Assembly: GCA_046329235.1 (NCBI GenBank)
Contig: JAXLVA010000001.1
Span: 3,162,001 to 3,226,000 of the forward strand
Origin: JALONH01 sp046329235
Lineage (GTDB): Bacteria; Bacteroidota; Bacteroidia; Cytophagales; Cytophagaceae
DNA length: 64,000 nt
Reading direction: 5' to 3'
Shown here: piece after piece, positions 8,261 through 16,949 of the stretch
How positions within the stretch are numbered: position 1 is the stretch's first letter
Layout of the letters: each line of letters begins with the position of its first letter
Notes under the pieces: model-generated
Databases searched by the model: none
Told to the model about the DNA's origin: nothing
What the model saw: the letters and a program-made list of their open reading frames with translations, nothing else
Position numbers and translations under genes: made by a program

Positions 8261-8836
8261 TTATTCTTTTAATCTAGTACCAAATAAGAATTTAGACCCC
8301 CAATACCCATTTCCTACGATAGGAGTTTTTACTACACCTGTCTGCACTGTGGCATGAATAAATTGATTATCGCCTAAATAAATTCCAGAGTGCGTGATAA
8401 AATAATTGGAATTATAAGAAGCATAAAAGAAAACCAAATCTCCTCTTTTTAAACTATCCGGATAAGCAATCACTCTTCCATATTTACTTTGCTGATGTGA
8501 TTGATGTGGTAACTCTACCCCACAACTTTTATGACTCACCATCACTAAGCCGGAACAATCAATTCCTGCTTTAGTAGTACCGCCCATAGCGTGTTTAGTC
8601 CCTAAAAAACTTTCGGCGGTTTGAATGACTTTTTCGATATCATAATTGGAAGTGTTTACTTCTTTCTGAATGCCTTCTTTTTCTAATTGTAATAATTTAG
8701 TTTTCACTACTTCATTTTGCATTCGATCAAAGACAGGTTGAAATACACTAGGCTCTTCTTTGTTTATTAAGACAAAAGATGAACTGATAATGATTGTTAA
8801 TCCTAAGAGTTTTTTTATCGTTTTAAAATTAACCAT
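8261..8836 (-). CDS. NlpC/P60 family cell-wall hydrolase (C40 peptidase)
   Basis: About 191 residues from the ATG at 8836. A single N-terminal hydrophobic segment (LLGLTIIISSSFVLI) acts as signal peptide or anchor, so the enzyme acts in the periplasm on peptidoglycan stem peptides. The C-terminal ~120 residues are an NlpC/P60 domain: catalytic Cys in GIDCSGLV, His in THSGIYLG, third polar residue in FIHATVQTG. An upstream GTG at 8854 could add six residues, but the ATG at 8836 overlaps the hrpB stop in the coupled form ATGGTTAA (8836-8829) and is preferred. Cotranscribed after hrpB; a functional link is not obvious. Confidence 0.88.
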   Translation of the reverse strand: MVNFKTIKKLLGLTIIISSSFVLINKEEPSVFQPVFDRMQNEVVKTKLLQLEKEGIQKEVNTSNYDIEKVIQTAESFLGTKHAMGGTTKAGIDCSGLVMVSHKSCGVELPHQSHQQSKYGRVIAYPDSLKRGDLVFFYASYNSNYFITHSGIYLGDNQFIHATVQTGVVKTPIVGNGYWGSKFLFGTRLKE

Positions 8837-11318
8837 TGTTTTTTCTTTTAACACCTCTTACTGCTTCCGCTGTCCATGGATCATCTGGCCAGGAGTGTTT
8901 AGGATATCTATTTTTTAATTCTTTCTTCACTTCACTGTAGGTAGTATTCCAGAAGTTTTTCAAATCTTGAGTTACTTGTACAGGCTTATATCCCGGAGAA
9001 AGCATGTGTAGTAACACTTTTACTTTCCCATTATTTACTGTAGGAGTATCGGCCAACCCGAATAATTCTTGTAATCGAACGGAAAGGATAGGTGCACTAC
9101 CGTCGGTTTTATATTCTAAACGAATAGATGAGCCACTTGGTACGTCAATATGCGTAGGTGCATCGGAAGCTAGCTTCTGTTGTAATTCCCATGAGATACT
9201 ATTATTAAGAATTTCCGGTAGATTTAATTTGGCAAAATCTTCTACTCGTTTTACTTGATTTAAATATAAAGGTATCCATTCTTCGACGGATTCTAACAAT
9301 GCATCTGTACTTACATTTGGCCATGCTTCATCTTGTTGCCAATGGCGCAAAGATAATATTCTAGCTTGCCACTGTTCCGTAGTTTCATTCCAAGGCAACC
9401 AACGTTCGCCTTCTGATATAAGTAATTGTAAAAAGATGTCTTGCTTTTTCTCTTCGTTGATTTGAGGTAGTGCTTGTGCTTTTACTAATAAATGTCCAAT
9501 ACGGGTTTCTTTCTGCGCTACTATTTTTTCTTTTTGCGTATCCCAGTGAACGGTTTCTTTTTCTTCGAAAAAATTAGAGACATCTTCCGGATTTAACGGT
9601 GCTGCCATGAATATTCTACCTTCGCCAAATCCTGCATCCATCGAGGATATCACAATCCACTCTTCGGTAGACATAGCATCGTTTTCAGGCATCACTGCTA
9701 CACGACCGTTCGCTAATTTATATCGAGAGGAATGATTTTCCATTCGCTTCGCGATGCGTTCCGGAAATGCCATGGCTAATAAAAAACCTACATCATCCGG
9801 ATGAAAAGTATAATCAGATTTTTCAGATGTACTTAACCATTGACTTCTACTTTTTTCAATGCGTTGGAACGTTGCATATTCAATCGCTCCTTTTTTGGTT
9901 GAACGTTGATGTTGTAAGGCTTTTAAGCGGTCTACCAGAGATATAGAACGATTGTTTTTGAAAGGATCTCTTTCTTCTAACAATGCTACAATATCAGCAG
10001 CCAGCGATGACTTATTATGTTGGGCTGCTTCTACTAATAAATTCGCTAATCGCGGATGTGTATTTTTTTGAGCTAGGTGTTTACCTTTCTCCGTGATACT
10101 TCCTTTATTGTCTAGTGCTCCTAATCGTACCAATACACTTTTGGCTTGACCCCAATTTCCCACGGGAGGAGGAGTAACCCAAGGTAAGGAAGTGAAATCA
10201 GTGATGCCCCAAACTGCAAGTTCTAGTACTAAAGGACATAAATCCGCTTCTACAATTTCAGGTGTGCGCTTAGGAACGAGTTGATGTTGCACCGCTTCCG
10301 GCCACAGTCGATAAGCTATACCCGGACCTAAACGTCCAGCTCTACCGGCACGCTGTGTAGCGGCATCCAGCGTTACTCGTTCGGTCACTAATCGACTTAA
10401 ACCAGCATTTGGATCAAAGCGTGTTACACGACTAAAACCTGTGTCTAACACAATTCGAATGCCTTGAATGGTTAAACTGGTTTCCGCTATCGAAGTAGCT
10501 AATACTATTTTCCTTCTGCCGTGAGCATGAGGTTTTAGCGCTGCTTCTTGTTCTTTAATCGTTAACTCTCCATACAAAGGTGTGACAGCTAATTCCGGTA
10601 AATCATTTTCTAATGACTCTGCCAGCACTTGTATATCACGTATCGTTGGAAGAAAAACTAAAATATCTCCTTCGGATTCTTCTTTTAAAATTTGAGCTAA
10701 AGCTCTTCGTGTTTGTTCCGGTAAGGAGGATTGTTTGTCGGGTTGAAGATACTTGTACGCAATGGGAAACATTTTCCCTTCGCTGCGTACAATCGGTGCA
10801 TTGTTCATCAAAGAGGAAAGTTCTTGCGCATCAATCGTTGCCGACATGATCACAATTTTTAAATCCTCGCGTAACAATTGTTGAATTTCTCGGCTCATGG
10901 CCAAGCCTACATCACCATGTAAGGAACGTTCATGAAATTCATCTAATAATAAGATACCGTAATCTTCCAGGCTGTTATCTTGTTGCATTAATCGAGATAA
11001 TACACCTTCGGTGACCACTTCGATTTTAGTCTGTTTAGAGATTCTTGTGTCTTGACGAATTCGATAACCTACGGTTTGTCCTACTTCTTCTTCTAAATTT
11101 TCTGCCAGTCGGGCCGCTACTGATTTGGCGGCTACTCGTCTGGGTTCCAGCAGAAGTATCTTCTTTTGACTTAATTCCGGATGTTGGAGAAGTGCTAAAG
11201 GTACTACCGTACTTTTACCGGCACCGGGAGGCGCTTCCAAAAGTGTAATAGGATGTTGTTGAATGGTGTTCAACAATTCATCTAACACATCATCAATAGG
11301 GTATCCGAATGTAGTCAT
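8829..11318 (-). CDS. hrpB: ATP-dependent RNA helicase HrpB
   Basis: 829-residue DEAH-box helicase. Walker A (PPGAGKST) lies near residue 31, DEFHER near 125, SATID near 155 and QRAGRAGR near 318. These are followed by the ratchet/HA2 region and the long HrpB-specific C-terminal domain ending around PKHSWPDDP. The length matches the HrpB family (about 820). The cellular role of HrpB is not firmly established; RNA metabolism is assumed from the family. It stands divergent from era and is translationally coupled to the following NlpC/P60 gene. Confidence 0.93.
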   Translation of the reverse strand: MTTFGYPIDDVLDELLNTIQQHPITLLEAPPGAGKSTVVPLALLQHPELSQKKILLLEPRRVAAKSVAARLAENLEEEVGQTVGYRIRQDTRISKQTKIEVVTEGVLSRLMQQDNSLEDYGILLLDEFHERSLHGDVGLAMSREIQQLLREDLKIVIMSATIDAQELSSLMNNAPIVRSEGKMFPIAYKYLQPDKQSSLPEQTRRALAQILKEESEGDILVFLPTIRDIQVLAESLENDLPELAVTPLYGELTIKEQEAALKPHAHGRRKIVLATSIAETSLTIQGIRIVLDTGFSRVTRFDPNAGLSRLVTERVTLDAATQRAGRAGRLGPGIAYRLWPEAVQHQLVPKRTPEIVEADLCPLVLELAVWGITDFTSLPWVTPPPVGNWGQAKSVLVRLGALDNKGSITEKGKHLAQKNTHPRLANLLVEAAQHNKSSLAADIVALLEERDPFKNNRSISLVDRLKALQHQRSTKKGAIEYATFQRIEKSRSQWLSTSEKSDYTFHPDDVGFLLAMAFPERIAKRMENHSSRYKLANGRVAVMPENDAMSTEEWIVISSMDAGFGEGRIFMAAPLNPEDVSNFFEEKETVHWDTQKEKIVAQKETRIGHLLVKAQALPQINEEKKQDIFLQLLISEGERWLPWNETTEQWQARILSLRHWQQDEAWPNVSTDALLESVEEWIPLYLNQVKRVEDFAKLNLPEILNNSISWELQQKLASDAPTHIDVPSGSSIRLEYKTDGSAPILSVRLQELFGLADTPTVNNGKVKVLLHMLSPGYKPVQVTQDLKNFWNTTYSEVKKELKNRYPKHSWPDDPWTAEAVRGVKRKNNG

Positions 11319-11402
11319 GTAATAAATGAGGATGTAAATATACTACTATAATCGGAAACCGACTTCCGATGAATTTACTGTGGCAGTCTGCCATTTAATT
11401 CG

Positions 11403-11410
11403 TACCTTTG
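11403..11410 (+). promoter_or_regulatory. Putative -7 element of era
   Basis: TACCTTTG matches TAnnTTTG and lies 10 bases before the era ATG at 11421. No clear TTTG upstream partner. Confidence 0.45.
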
Positions 11411-11420
11411 TCGATTGAAC

Positions 11421-12317
11421 ATGAATAATTTAACCGAACATAAAGCAGGTTTTGTCAGCATCATCGGGAAGCCGAATGCGGGTAAATCTACTCTGATGAA
11501 TCAGTTGGTAGGGGAACGCCTTTCTATCATTACGCCGAAAGCGCAAACTACGCGCCATCGTGTGATGGGAATCTTGAGTGGTGATAACTACCAAATCATC
11601 TATTCTGATACTCCCGGTATCATTGAGCCTAAGTATGAGTTACAAAAGTCGATGATGAGTTTTGTAGACTTCTCTTTGGAAGATGCTGATATGATTCTGT
11701 GGGTGGTAGACTTAACGGATCAAGAAGGTGCGGAGAGAGTATTAGAGCGTTTGGAGAAAGTAGATGTTCCGGTATTAGTGATTCTAAATAAAATGGATAC
11801 TAGCGACCAAGCCAAAGTAGTAGAAGCTATGGCGAAGTGGCAGGAGGTGTTCCCTAAAGCAGATATGGTAGTGCCGGTATCGGCAACAGAGAAGTATAAT
11901 ACAGAAACGGTGATGAATTGGGTATTAGAGAAATTGCCTAATCATCCGCCTTATTATGATAAAGATGAACTTACTGATCGTCCGGAGCGTTTCTTTGCTT
12001 CCGAGATGATACGTGAGAAAGTATTTGAATTATATAGCCAAGAAATTCCATACAGCACAGAAGTGGTGATTGAAAGCTTTAAAGAAGAGCCAACCATCAT
12101 TCGTATTCAAGCGGTGATTTACGTGGAGCGCGATAGTCAGAAAGGGATTATCATCGGTAAAGGTGGAGAGTCCTTGAAGCGTATGGCTACCGGAGCGCGT
12201 AAGTCCATGGAGACGTTCTTCGGGAAGAAGATATTCTTGGAAACCTTTGTTAAAGTAGAGAAAGACTGGAGAAGCAAAGATCGCTTCTTGAAACAGTTTG
12301 GATATAAATTAGATTAA
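11421..12317 (+). CDS. era: GTPase Era
   Basis: Ribosome-assembly GTPase that binds the 3' end of 16S rRNA and assists maturation of the small subunit. About 298 residues: N-terminal GTPase domain with GKPNAGKST (G1), DTPG (G3) and NKMD (G4), and a C-terminal KH domain with GIIIGKGGESLKRM. The start was set to ATG 11421 rather than the in-frame TTG at 11415, because ATG follows the putative promoter more sensibly and gives the usual MNNLTEHKAGFV N-terminus. der follows after 4 bases, so era-der form an operon of two ribosome-biogenesis GTPases. Confidence 0.96.
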   Translation: MNNLTEHKAGFVSIIGKPNAGKSTLMNQLVGERLSIITPKAQTTRHRVMGILSGDNYQIIYSDTPGIIEPKYELQKSMMSFVDFSLEDADMILWVVDLTDQEGAERVLERLEKVDVPVLVILNKMDTSDQAKVVEAMAKWQEVFPKADMVVPVSATEKYNTETVMNWVLEKLPNHPPYYDKDELTDRPERFFASEMIREKVFELYSQEIPYSTEVVIESFKEEPTIIRIQAVIYVERDSQKGIIIGKGGESLKRMATGARKSMETFFGKKIFLETFVKVEKDWRSKDRFLKQFGYKLD

Positions 12318-12321
12318 GATT

Positions 12322-13632
12322 ATGGCAAATATTGTAGCGATTGTAGGTAGACCCAACGTTGGTAAATCTACTTTCTTCAATCGTTTAGTGGGGGAAAGAC
12401 AAGCCATCATGGATGACCAAAGCGGTGTTACTAGAGACCGTCATTATGGGCATGCAGAATGGTGCGGAAAGTATTTTACAGTGATTGATACCGGTGGTTA
12501 TGTAGTTGGGTCGGATGATGTGTTTGAAGGCGAAATTCGTCGTCAAGTAGATCTAGCGATGCAAGAAGCAACCGTGATTTTATTCTTAGTGGATGCCGAT
12601 GCAGGCCTACATTATTTAGATGAGGAGTTTGCCAATAAAATTCGCCACACCGACAAACCGGTGATTTTGGTGATGAACAAGGCGGACAATAATAAGAGAG
12701 TCCAGATGTCCGGGGAATTCTATTCCTTAGGCTTAGATAGCGAAATATTCCCTATTTCATCCCAAAACGGTTCCGGTACAGGGGAGCTTTTGGATGAAGT
12801 GATCAAACATTTCCCGGAAGAGGGGGAAGAAGATCCGGATGCAGGAATCCCGAAAATATCCATTTTGGGTAGACCTAATGTAGGTAAATCTTCTTTTGTG
12901 AATGCCTTATTGGGTACTCAAAGAAGTATTGTAACGGATATCGCAGGAACGACTCGTGATGCAATTAATGCCCGTTATAACTCTTATGGTCAGGAATTTA
13001 TCATCGTAGATACGGCTGGTATTCGTAAAAAATCTAAGATTTCGGAAGATGTAGAGTTCTATTCTACCTTACGTTCTATCAAGGCTTTAGAAGAATCAGA
13101 TGTTTGTGTAGTGGTGTTGGATGCAGAGAGAGGCTTAGAATCTCAAGACATGAACATCATCTGGAATGCGCATAATAACAAAAAAGGGCTAGTTATCTTG
13201 GTGAATAAGTGGGATTTAATTGAAAAAGACCACAAGACAGCGAAAGAATTTGAAGACAGAATCCGTGAGGGATTGAAGCCAATTCACTATCCTCCAATTT
13301 TATTTATTTCGGTGTTGAACAAGCAACGTATCTTCAATGCGGTGGAGACGATTATGGAGGTTTATAACAATCGTAGTAAGAAAATTGCAACTTCAAATTT
13401 GAATGATACTATTTTACCATACATTGAGCGCTACCCACCGCCAATTCATAAGGGCAAGGAGGTAAAAATCAAGTACTGTACTCAGTTGCCTACTCGAACT
13501 CCTACGTTTGCTTTCTTCTGTAATTTACCTCAGTATGTAACAGAGGCTTATACACGATATTTGGAGAAAAAGATCCGTGAGCACTATGATTTTACGGGTG
13601 TTCCGATTCAGGTCGTATATAGAAAAAAGTAA
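12322..13632 (+). CDS. der: Double-domain ribosome-assembly GTPase Der (EngA)
   Basis: 436 residues with two tandem GTPase domains (GRPNVGKST at residue 8, GRPNVGKSS near 186; DTGG and DTAGI switch motifs; NKAD and NKWD) and a C-terminal KH-like domain. Der is essential for late 50S ribosomal subunit assembly. It lies 4 bases after era, in the same transcription unit. Length and motif order are canonical. Confidence 0.97.
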   Translation: MANIVAIVGRPNVGKSTFFNRLVGERQAIMDDQSGVTRDRHYGHAEWCGKYFTVIDTGGYVVGSDDVFEGEIRRQVDLAMQEATVILFLVDADAGLHYLDEEFANKIRHTDKPVILVMNKADNNKRVQMSGEFYSLGLDSEIFPISSQNGSGTGELLDEVIKHFPEEGEEDPDAGIPKISILGRPNVGKSSFVNALLGTQRSIVTDIAGTTRDAINARYNSYGQEFIIVDTAGIRKKSKISEDVEFYSTLRSIKALEESDVCVVVLDAERGLESQDMNIIWNAHNNKKGLVILVNKWDLIEKDHKTAKEFEDRIREGLKPIHYPPILFISVLNKQRIFNAVETIMEVYNNRSKKIATSNLNDTILPYIERYPPPIHKGKEVKIKYCTQLPTRTPTFAFFCNLPQYVTEAYTRYLEKKIREHYDFTGVPIQVVYRKK

Positions 13633-13724
13633 AATCAAACTTTGGAAATTGAGCCTAAACGAAAAGTATCTTAAAAAAGTTCTAAAATTTTCCTGTGGAT
13701 ACTTTTATAATTTGATAAATTCCA

Positions 13725-13732
13725 TAATTTTG
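13725..13732 (+). promoter_or_regulatory. Putative -7 element of the small lipoprotein gene
   Basis: TAATTTTG fits TAnnTTTG, 30 bases before the ATG at 13763. The -33 partner is unclear. Confidence 0.45.
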
Positions 13733-13762
13733 TAAAGAATAAAGTTAAACTTAATTAAAACT

Positions 13763-13957
13763 ATGAGAAAAGTATTTGCGTTATTAACTCTTGCTGGTTT
13801 ATTATCAGTAGCTTCTTGCGGTGGTGCATCAACTGAAGGTACAGTAGATTCAACTGCTGGTGACACTACTTCTACAACGACTCCTCCTTCTGAAGGAGAC
13901 ACTACTCAAACAATGGGTGATTCTACAAAAACTGGTGATTCTACAAAAACAATGTAA
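13763..13957 (+). CDS. Small Thr/Ser/Asp-rich lipoprotein
   Basis: 64 residues. A signal peptide with lipobox LSVASC (Cys20) is followed by a short, disordered, Thr/Asp/Ser-rich tail that ends in a near-repeat (GDSTKTGDSTKTM). It is probably a lipidated envelope peptide of the short abundant kind common in Bacteroidota. No catalytic or binding domain is visible and no function is assigned. It has its own likely promoter and a terminator. An overlapping minus-strand frame (13705-13902) is a shadow. Confidence 0.75.
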   Translation: MRKVFALLTLAGLLSVASCGGASTEGTVDSTAGDTTSTTTPPSEGDTTQTMGDSTKTGDSTKTM

Positions 13958-13977
13958 TTTGTAGTTCAAAACATTTA

Positions 13978-14008
13978 AAAGACTCTGCTTGCAGGGTCTT
14001 TTTTTTTG
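13978..14008 (+). terminator. Intrinsic terminator after the small lipoprotein
   Basis: AAAGACTCTGC pairs with GCAGGGTCTTT (one G-T pair) and is followed by a run of T. Confidence 0.8.
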
Positions 14009-14033
14009 TCCCTACTCCACTATTTATTTTTTT

Positions 14034-14041
14034 TATATTTG
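14034..14041 (+). promoter_or_regulatory. Putative -7 element of the SprT-like gene
   Basis: TATATTTG fits TAnnTTTG and ends 5 bases before the GTG start at 14047, implying a very short or absent 5' leader. Confidence 0.45.
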
Positions 14042-14046
14042 AAGCA

Positions 14047-14661
14047 GTGAAAAGAATATCTGTGCCGGAAGCTTTACGATTGCATGTCCCACCTGCAGCG
14101 TATTCTTATTGTGTAGAGATGTGGCGCTTAGGTAAATTTCACTTTCGTGTGACCAAAGACCGTCAAACTAAATTGGGGGATTATACTTTTGACCCTCGAA
14201 CAGAAAAACACACCATAAGTGTGAATCAAGGATTAAATCCCTATGCTTTTTTGGTTACCTATATTCATGAGGTAGCTCACTTAGTGACACAGTTGAGACA
14301 CGGTATCAACGTAAAGCCACATGGTGTTGAGTGGCAATCGGCATTCAAGGAGGTCTTGTTTCCTATTGCGACTTTAGAAGTATTTCCGGAGGATATTTTA
14401 AGAGCCTTGTTTCAACATATGAAACAACCGGCTGCTAGCTCCTGTAGTGATATAGATTTACAAAAGGTATTGCATCGATATGATAAAGATGCAGAAGATT
14501 ATATCTTTGTGGAAGAGCTTTTAGTAGAGAACTGTTTTTTGATTAAAAATGAAGTGTATCGAGTGTTAGAAAAAAGCCCAACAAAAGCTATTTGTTTACA
14601 AGTGTCCACTCGCAGAAAGTATTATGTATCCAATGCGATGCGAGTGAAGAAAGTGAAGTGA
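14047..14661 (+). CDS. SprT-like zinc metalloprotease domain protein
   Basis: 204 residues starting at GTG. The first half carries the SprT-like zinc site HEVAH (near residue 79) preceded by hydrophobic residues and followed by a further His (KPHGVEWQSAFKEVL), as in SprT/Spartan-type proteases. The C-terminal half is a basic/mixed domain ending in STRRKYYVSNAMRVKKVK, which may bind nucleic acid (inference). SprT-like proteins in Bacteroidota are of about this length; cellular substrates are not established. No ATG is available upstream in frame, so GTG 14047 is used. Confidence 0.8.
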   Translation: MKRISVPEALRLHVPPAAYSYCVEMWRLGKFHFRVTKDRQTKLGDYTFDPRTEKHTISVNQGLNPYAFLVTYIHEVAHLVTQLRHGINVKPHGVEWQSAFKEVLFPIATLEVFPEDILRALFQHMKQPAASSCSDIDLQKVLHRYDKDAEDYIFVEELLVENCFLIKNEVYRVLEKSPTKAICLQVSTRRKYYVSNAMRVKKVK

Positions 14662-14765
14662 TAAGGGTGATAGGATGTTACAAAAGTCATTTTTTTATAT
14701 TGTAAATCAGTAAGTTATGTAGCTCGTGTTACAAAACATTTTTAGCTAAATTCAACACATCATCG

Positions 14766-14773
14766 TAATTTTG
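14766..14773 (+). promoter_or_regulatory. Putative -7 element of the 90-residue gene
   Basis: TAATTTTG fits TAnnTTTG; a weak TTTA lies about 20 bases upstream. It stands 65 bases before the ATG at 14839. Confidence 0.35.
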
Positions 14774-14838
14774 TATGAGAAAATGATTGTAATTATTTCA
14801 ATCATAGCAGTCTTTTTATTCCATCAAACATTAGTCTT

Positions 14839-15111
14839 ATGTTATTACACAAACACAATCCTATAGAAGTTGTTTTATCTTCTAAAAGTACCTCTGAATT
14901 ATTTCTAATTAAAGATGGGAAAGTCGAAGTAGCAGTATTATCAGGGTTAGGTCAAAAATTAGAATATAAATTTACCACAAGTTTTGGAAGAAAAATAAGT
15001 GGTCCAATTAAAGCACTAGTTGATGACATTCCAGGTTTTCGTACTTTTCAAGTAATGAATAATGGTGAAGATTTTGTAATTATTCAAATTATGGTTAGCA
15101 CGCTTGAATAG
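14839..15111 (+). CDS. Uncharacterised 90-residue protein
   Basis: I do not recognise this protein. It has no signal peptide or membrane segment and alternates short hydrophobic and charged stretches (IEVVLSSKSTSELFLIKDGK, FVIIQIMVSTLE), suggesting a small all-beta fold. It stands alone between a long AT-rich leader and REP-like hairpins. Codon use looks like its neighbours. Real-gene status is supported by a clean frame, ATG start and a possible promoter, but no homology argument can be made here. Confidence 0.5.
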   Translation: MLLHKHNPIEVVLSSKSTSELFLIKDGKVEVAVLSGLGQKLEYKFTTSFGRKISGPIKALVDDIPGFRTFQVMNNGEDFVIIQIMVSTLE

Positions 15112-15130
15112 GAATTCAAATTATATCATT

Positions 15131-15147
15131 CAACCCCGAAGGGGTTG
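15131..15147. repeat. REP-like palindrome, copy A
   Basis: CAACCCCGAAGGGGTTG: perfect 7-bp stem with GAA loop. It is in the 180-bp gap between two convergent genes and is related in form to the hairpin at 15188-15204. Confidence 0.7.
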
Positions 15148-15187
15148 GCTCGTTTTGAATGAAAGAAGGTGATTAGCTATTTATATT

Positions 15188-15204
15188 CAACCACTTCGTG
15201 GTTG
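15188..15204. repeat. REP-like palindrome, copy B
   Basis: CAACCACTTCGTGGTTG: perfect 7-bp stem with TTC loop. It shares the flank ATTCAACC with copy A, with compensating changes in the stem. Confidence 0.7.
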
Positions 15205-15257
15205 GAAGGATTAAATAAAAAACTCTTCATTCGTATTTCATGAAAGTTTAATCGAAG

Positions 15258-15291
15258 GCAAATTCACCATTCACCATTTTCAATTCACCAT
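15258..15291. repeat. Degenerate direct repeat of ATTCACC
   Basis: Four near-copies of a 7-8 base unit (AATTCACC, ATTCACC, AATTCACC, ATTCA) directly before the murQ stop. It looks like a small decayed tandem array. Confidence 0.5.
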
Positions 15292-16098
15292 TCATTTTTT
15301 ATAATTATCTATCGCCCCTCTCACGTTGCCATATTTTTCTAAAAGATCTTTAGCAATTGATTCTTCTACCTTTAATTCATCCATAATCATTCGAACACCT
15401 CGGTCTACTAACTTGAGATTACTCAGTTGCATGTCTACCATCTTATTTCCTTTTACACGACCTAGTTGAATCATCACGGTAGTAGAAATCATATTCAATA
15501 CTAACTTCTGAGCGGTGCCGGATTTCATACGAGTGCTGCCCGTAACAAATTCTGGTCCTACCACTACTTCCACCGGAAATTCACAAGCTTGTGCTACGGC
15601 ACTACCCGGATTACAAACAACACAACCTGTTGTAACTCCTGCGGCGCGTGCTTTTTCTAATCCGCCTATGACATAAGGTGTACGACCGGAAGCTGCGATG
15701 CCAATCAATGTATCTTTGCTATTGATTTGATACGCTTCCAAATCTTTCCAAGCTTGTTCACGGTCATCTTCAGCGAATTCTACGGCTTTGCGTATCGCTG
15801 TATCACCTCCTGCGATAATTCCAACCACCATGCCGTGAGGAACGCCATACGTAGGTGGACATTCAGAAGCATCTACAATTCCTAAACGACCACTGGTCCC
15901 CGCACCAATATAAAATAATCGTCCGCCTTCTCTCATCTTCGGAACAATCGCATTGATCAATCGCTCGATTTGAGGTATTGCTTTTTCTACTGCTAAGGGA
16001 ACAGTTTTATCCTCGTTATTGATGTTTTGCAATAACGATTGTACAGACATTTTTTCTAAATCTTGGTACGAAGAAGAAGATTCGGTTACGGAACTCAT
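15292..16098 (-). CDS. murQ: N-acetylmuramic acid 6-phosphate etherase
   Basis: 268-residue SIS-domain enzyme that cleaves the lactyl ether of MurNAc-6-phosphate to give GlcNAc-6-phosphate and D-lactate, in the cytoplasm. The MurQ signature GAGTSGRLGIVDASECPPT lies near residues 64-82, and STRMKSGTAQKLVLNMIST near 190. It is somewhat shorter than the E. coli enzyme (about 298). Its start overlaps the stop of the upstream kinase by 4 bases (16095-16098), so MurNAc phosphorylation and ether cleavage are encoded together. AnmK elsewhere in the window (49400-50494) would feed the same pathway. Confidence 0.95.
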   Translation of the reverse strand: MSSVTESSSSYQDLEKMSVQSLLQNINNEDKTVPLAVEKAIPQIERLINAIVPKMREGGRLFYIGAGTSGRLGIVDASECPPTYGVPHGMVVGIIAGGDTAIRKAVEFAEDDREQAWKDLEAYQINSKDTLIGIAASGRTPYVIGGLEKARAAGVTTGCVVCNPGSAVAQACEFPVEVVVGPEFVTGSTRMKSGTAQKLVLNMISTTVMIQLGRVKGNKMVDMQLSNLKLVDRGVRMIMDELKVEESIAKDLLEKYGNVRGAIDNYKK

Positions 16099-16943
16099 GC
16101 TCGATGATTTAAATGATATTCTTGTAAACCCGGTAATGGGTCATTAGTAATGTTATCTACTTTTACTCCAAAAGAGTCGGCTACTTTTTGTAAGAACGGT
16201 TGCAAGTGTAATGCAACTGAACCTATAAAGCGAACCGGTTGTGTTTTATGTTGAGGATATTGACAGATGCAACGTTCAAACAACAAACGGAAATTCTCCA
16301 TAATCAGCGATTGAATGTAGTCATCCGATTGATGAAGAATCGCGAATGGTGCTAAAGAAGCTAGGTAACGGTTAGGGAAAGGTTTACGATAAATCTTATC
16401 CATGATGTCCGGTCTGCGGTCGGGAGTGAATACTTCAAAACGCTCACGCATTTCTTTTGGCATCACTTCACGTAAGTAATCACGTACTAATAATTTACCT
16501 AAATATCCTCCACTACCTTCATCACCCATGTACAAGCCAAGGGAGTTGATGTTACGTTCTATTTTTTCTCCGTTATAGTAACAAGTGTTGGAACCTGTAC
16601 CGCTGATGCAAGCGATACCACTTTCTTTACCAAACAAGGAACGAGCCGCAGCAATCAAATCATTGTCTACTGAAACTTTCGCATGAGGAAAAATAGGTTG
16701 TATCGCTTTTTGTACGATGGCCTGCTGGGCCGGAAGTTCGCAACCTGCACCATAAAAATAGATAGCTTCGATATGTTTGATGTCCGGCATATTAGGAACA
16801 AGTTCTTTATGCAAGTTATCGGTAATGTCATCAGCTGTTTGGTAATATGGATTGATACCTAAGGTACGAATTTGAATACCTTCTTTATCTCCGGTAAACA
16901 ACCAGTTGGTTTTAGTAGATCCGCTATCAACGATGGCAATCAT
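16095..16943 (-). CDS. murK: BadF/BadG-type amino-sugar kinase (MurNAc/GlcNAc kinase, MurK-like)
   Basis: 282-residue ASKHA-fold kinase. The N-terminal phosphate loop DSGSTKTNW and GTGSNTCYY near residue 110 match the BadF/BadG/BcrA/BcrD ATPase family that includes N-acetylglucosamine kinase and the MurNAc/GlcNAc kinase MurK. Coupling to murQ by a 4-base overlap supports phosphorylation of MurNAc to MurNAc-6-P during peptidoglycan recycling (inference from context). A heptanucleotide tandem array begins only 6 bases upstream of its ATG, so its expression may depend on repeat length. The symbol is given by context and is less certain than the family. Confidence 0.8.
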   Translation of the reverse strand: MIAIVDSGSTKTNWLFTGDKEGIQIRTLGINPYYQTADDITDNLHKELVPNMPDIKHIEAIYFYGAGCELPAQQAIVQKAIQPIFPHAKVSVDNDLIAAARSLFGKESGIACISGTGSNTCYYNGEKIERNINSLGLYMGDEGSGGYLGKLLVRDYLREVMPKEMRERFEVFTPDRRPDIMDKIYRKPFPNRYLASLAPFAILHQSDDYIQSLIMENFRLLFERCICQYPQHKTQPVRFIGSVALHLQPFLQKVADSFGVKVDNITNDPLPGLQEYHLNHRA

Positions 16944-16949
16944 TTGTTA

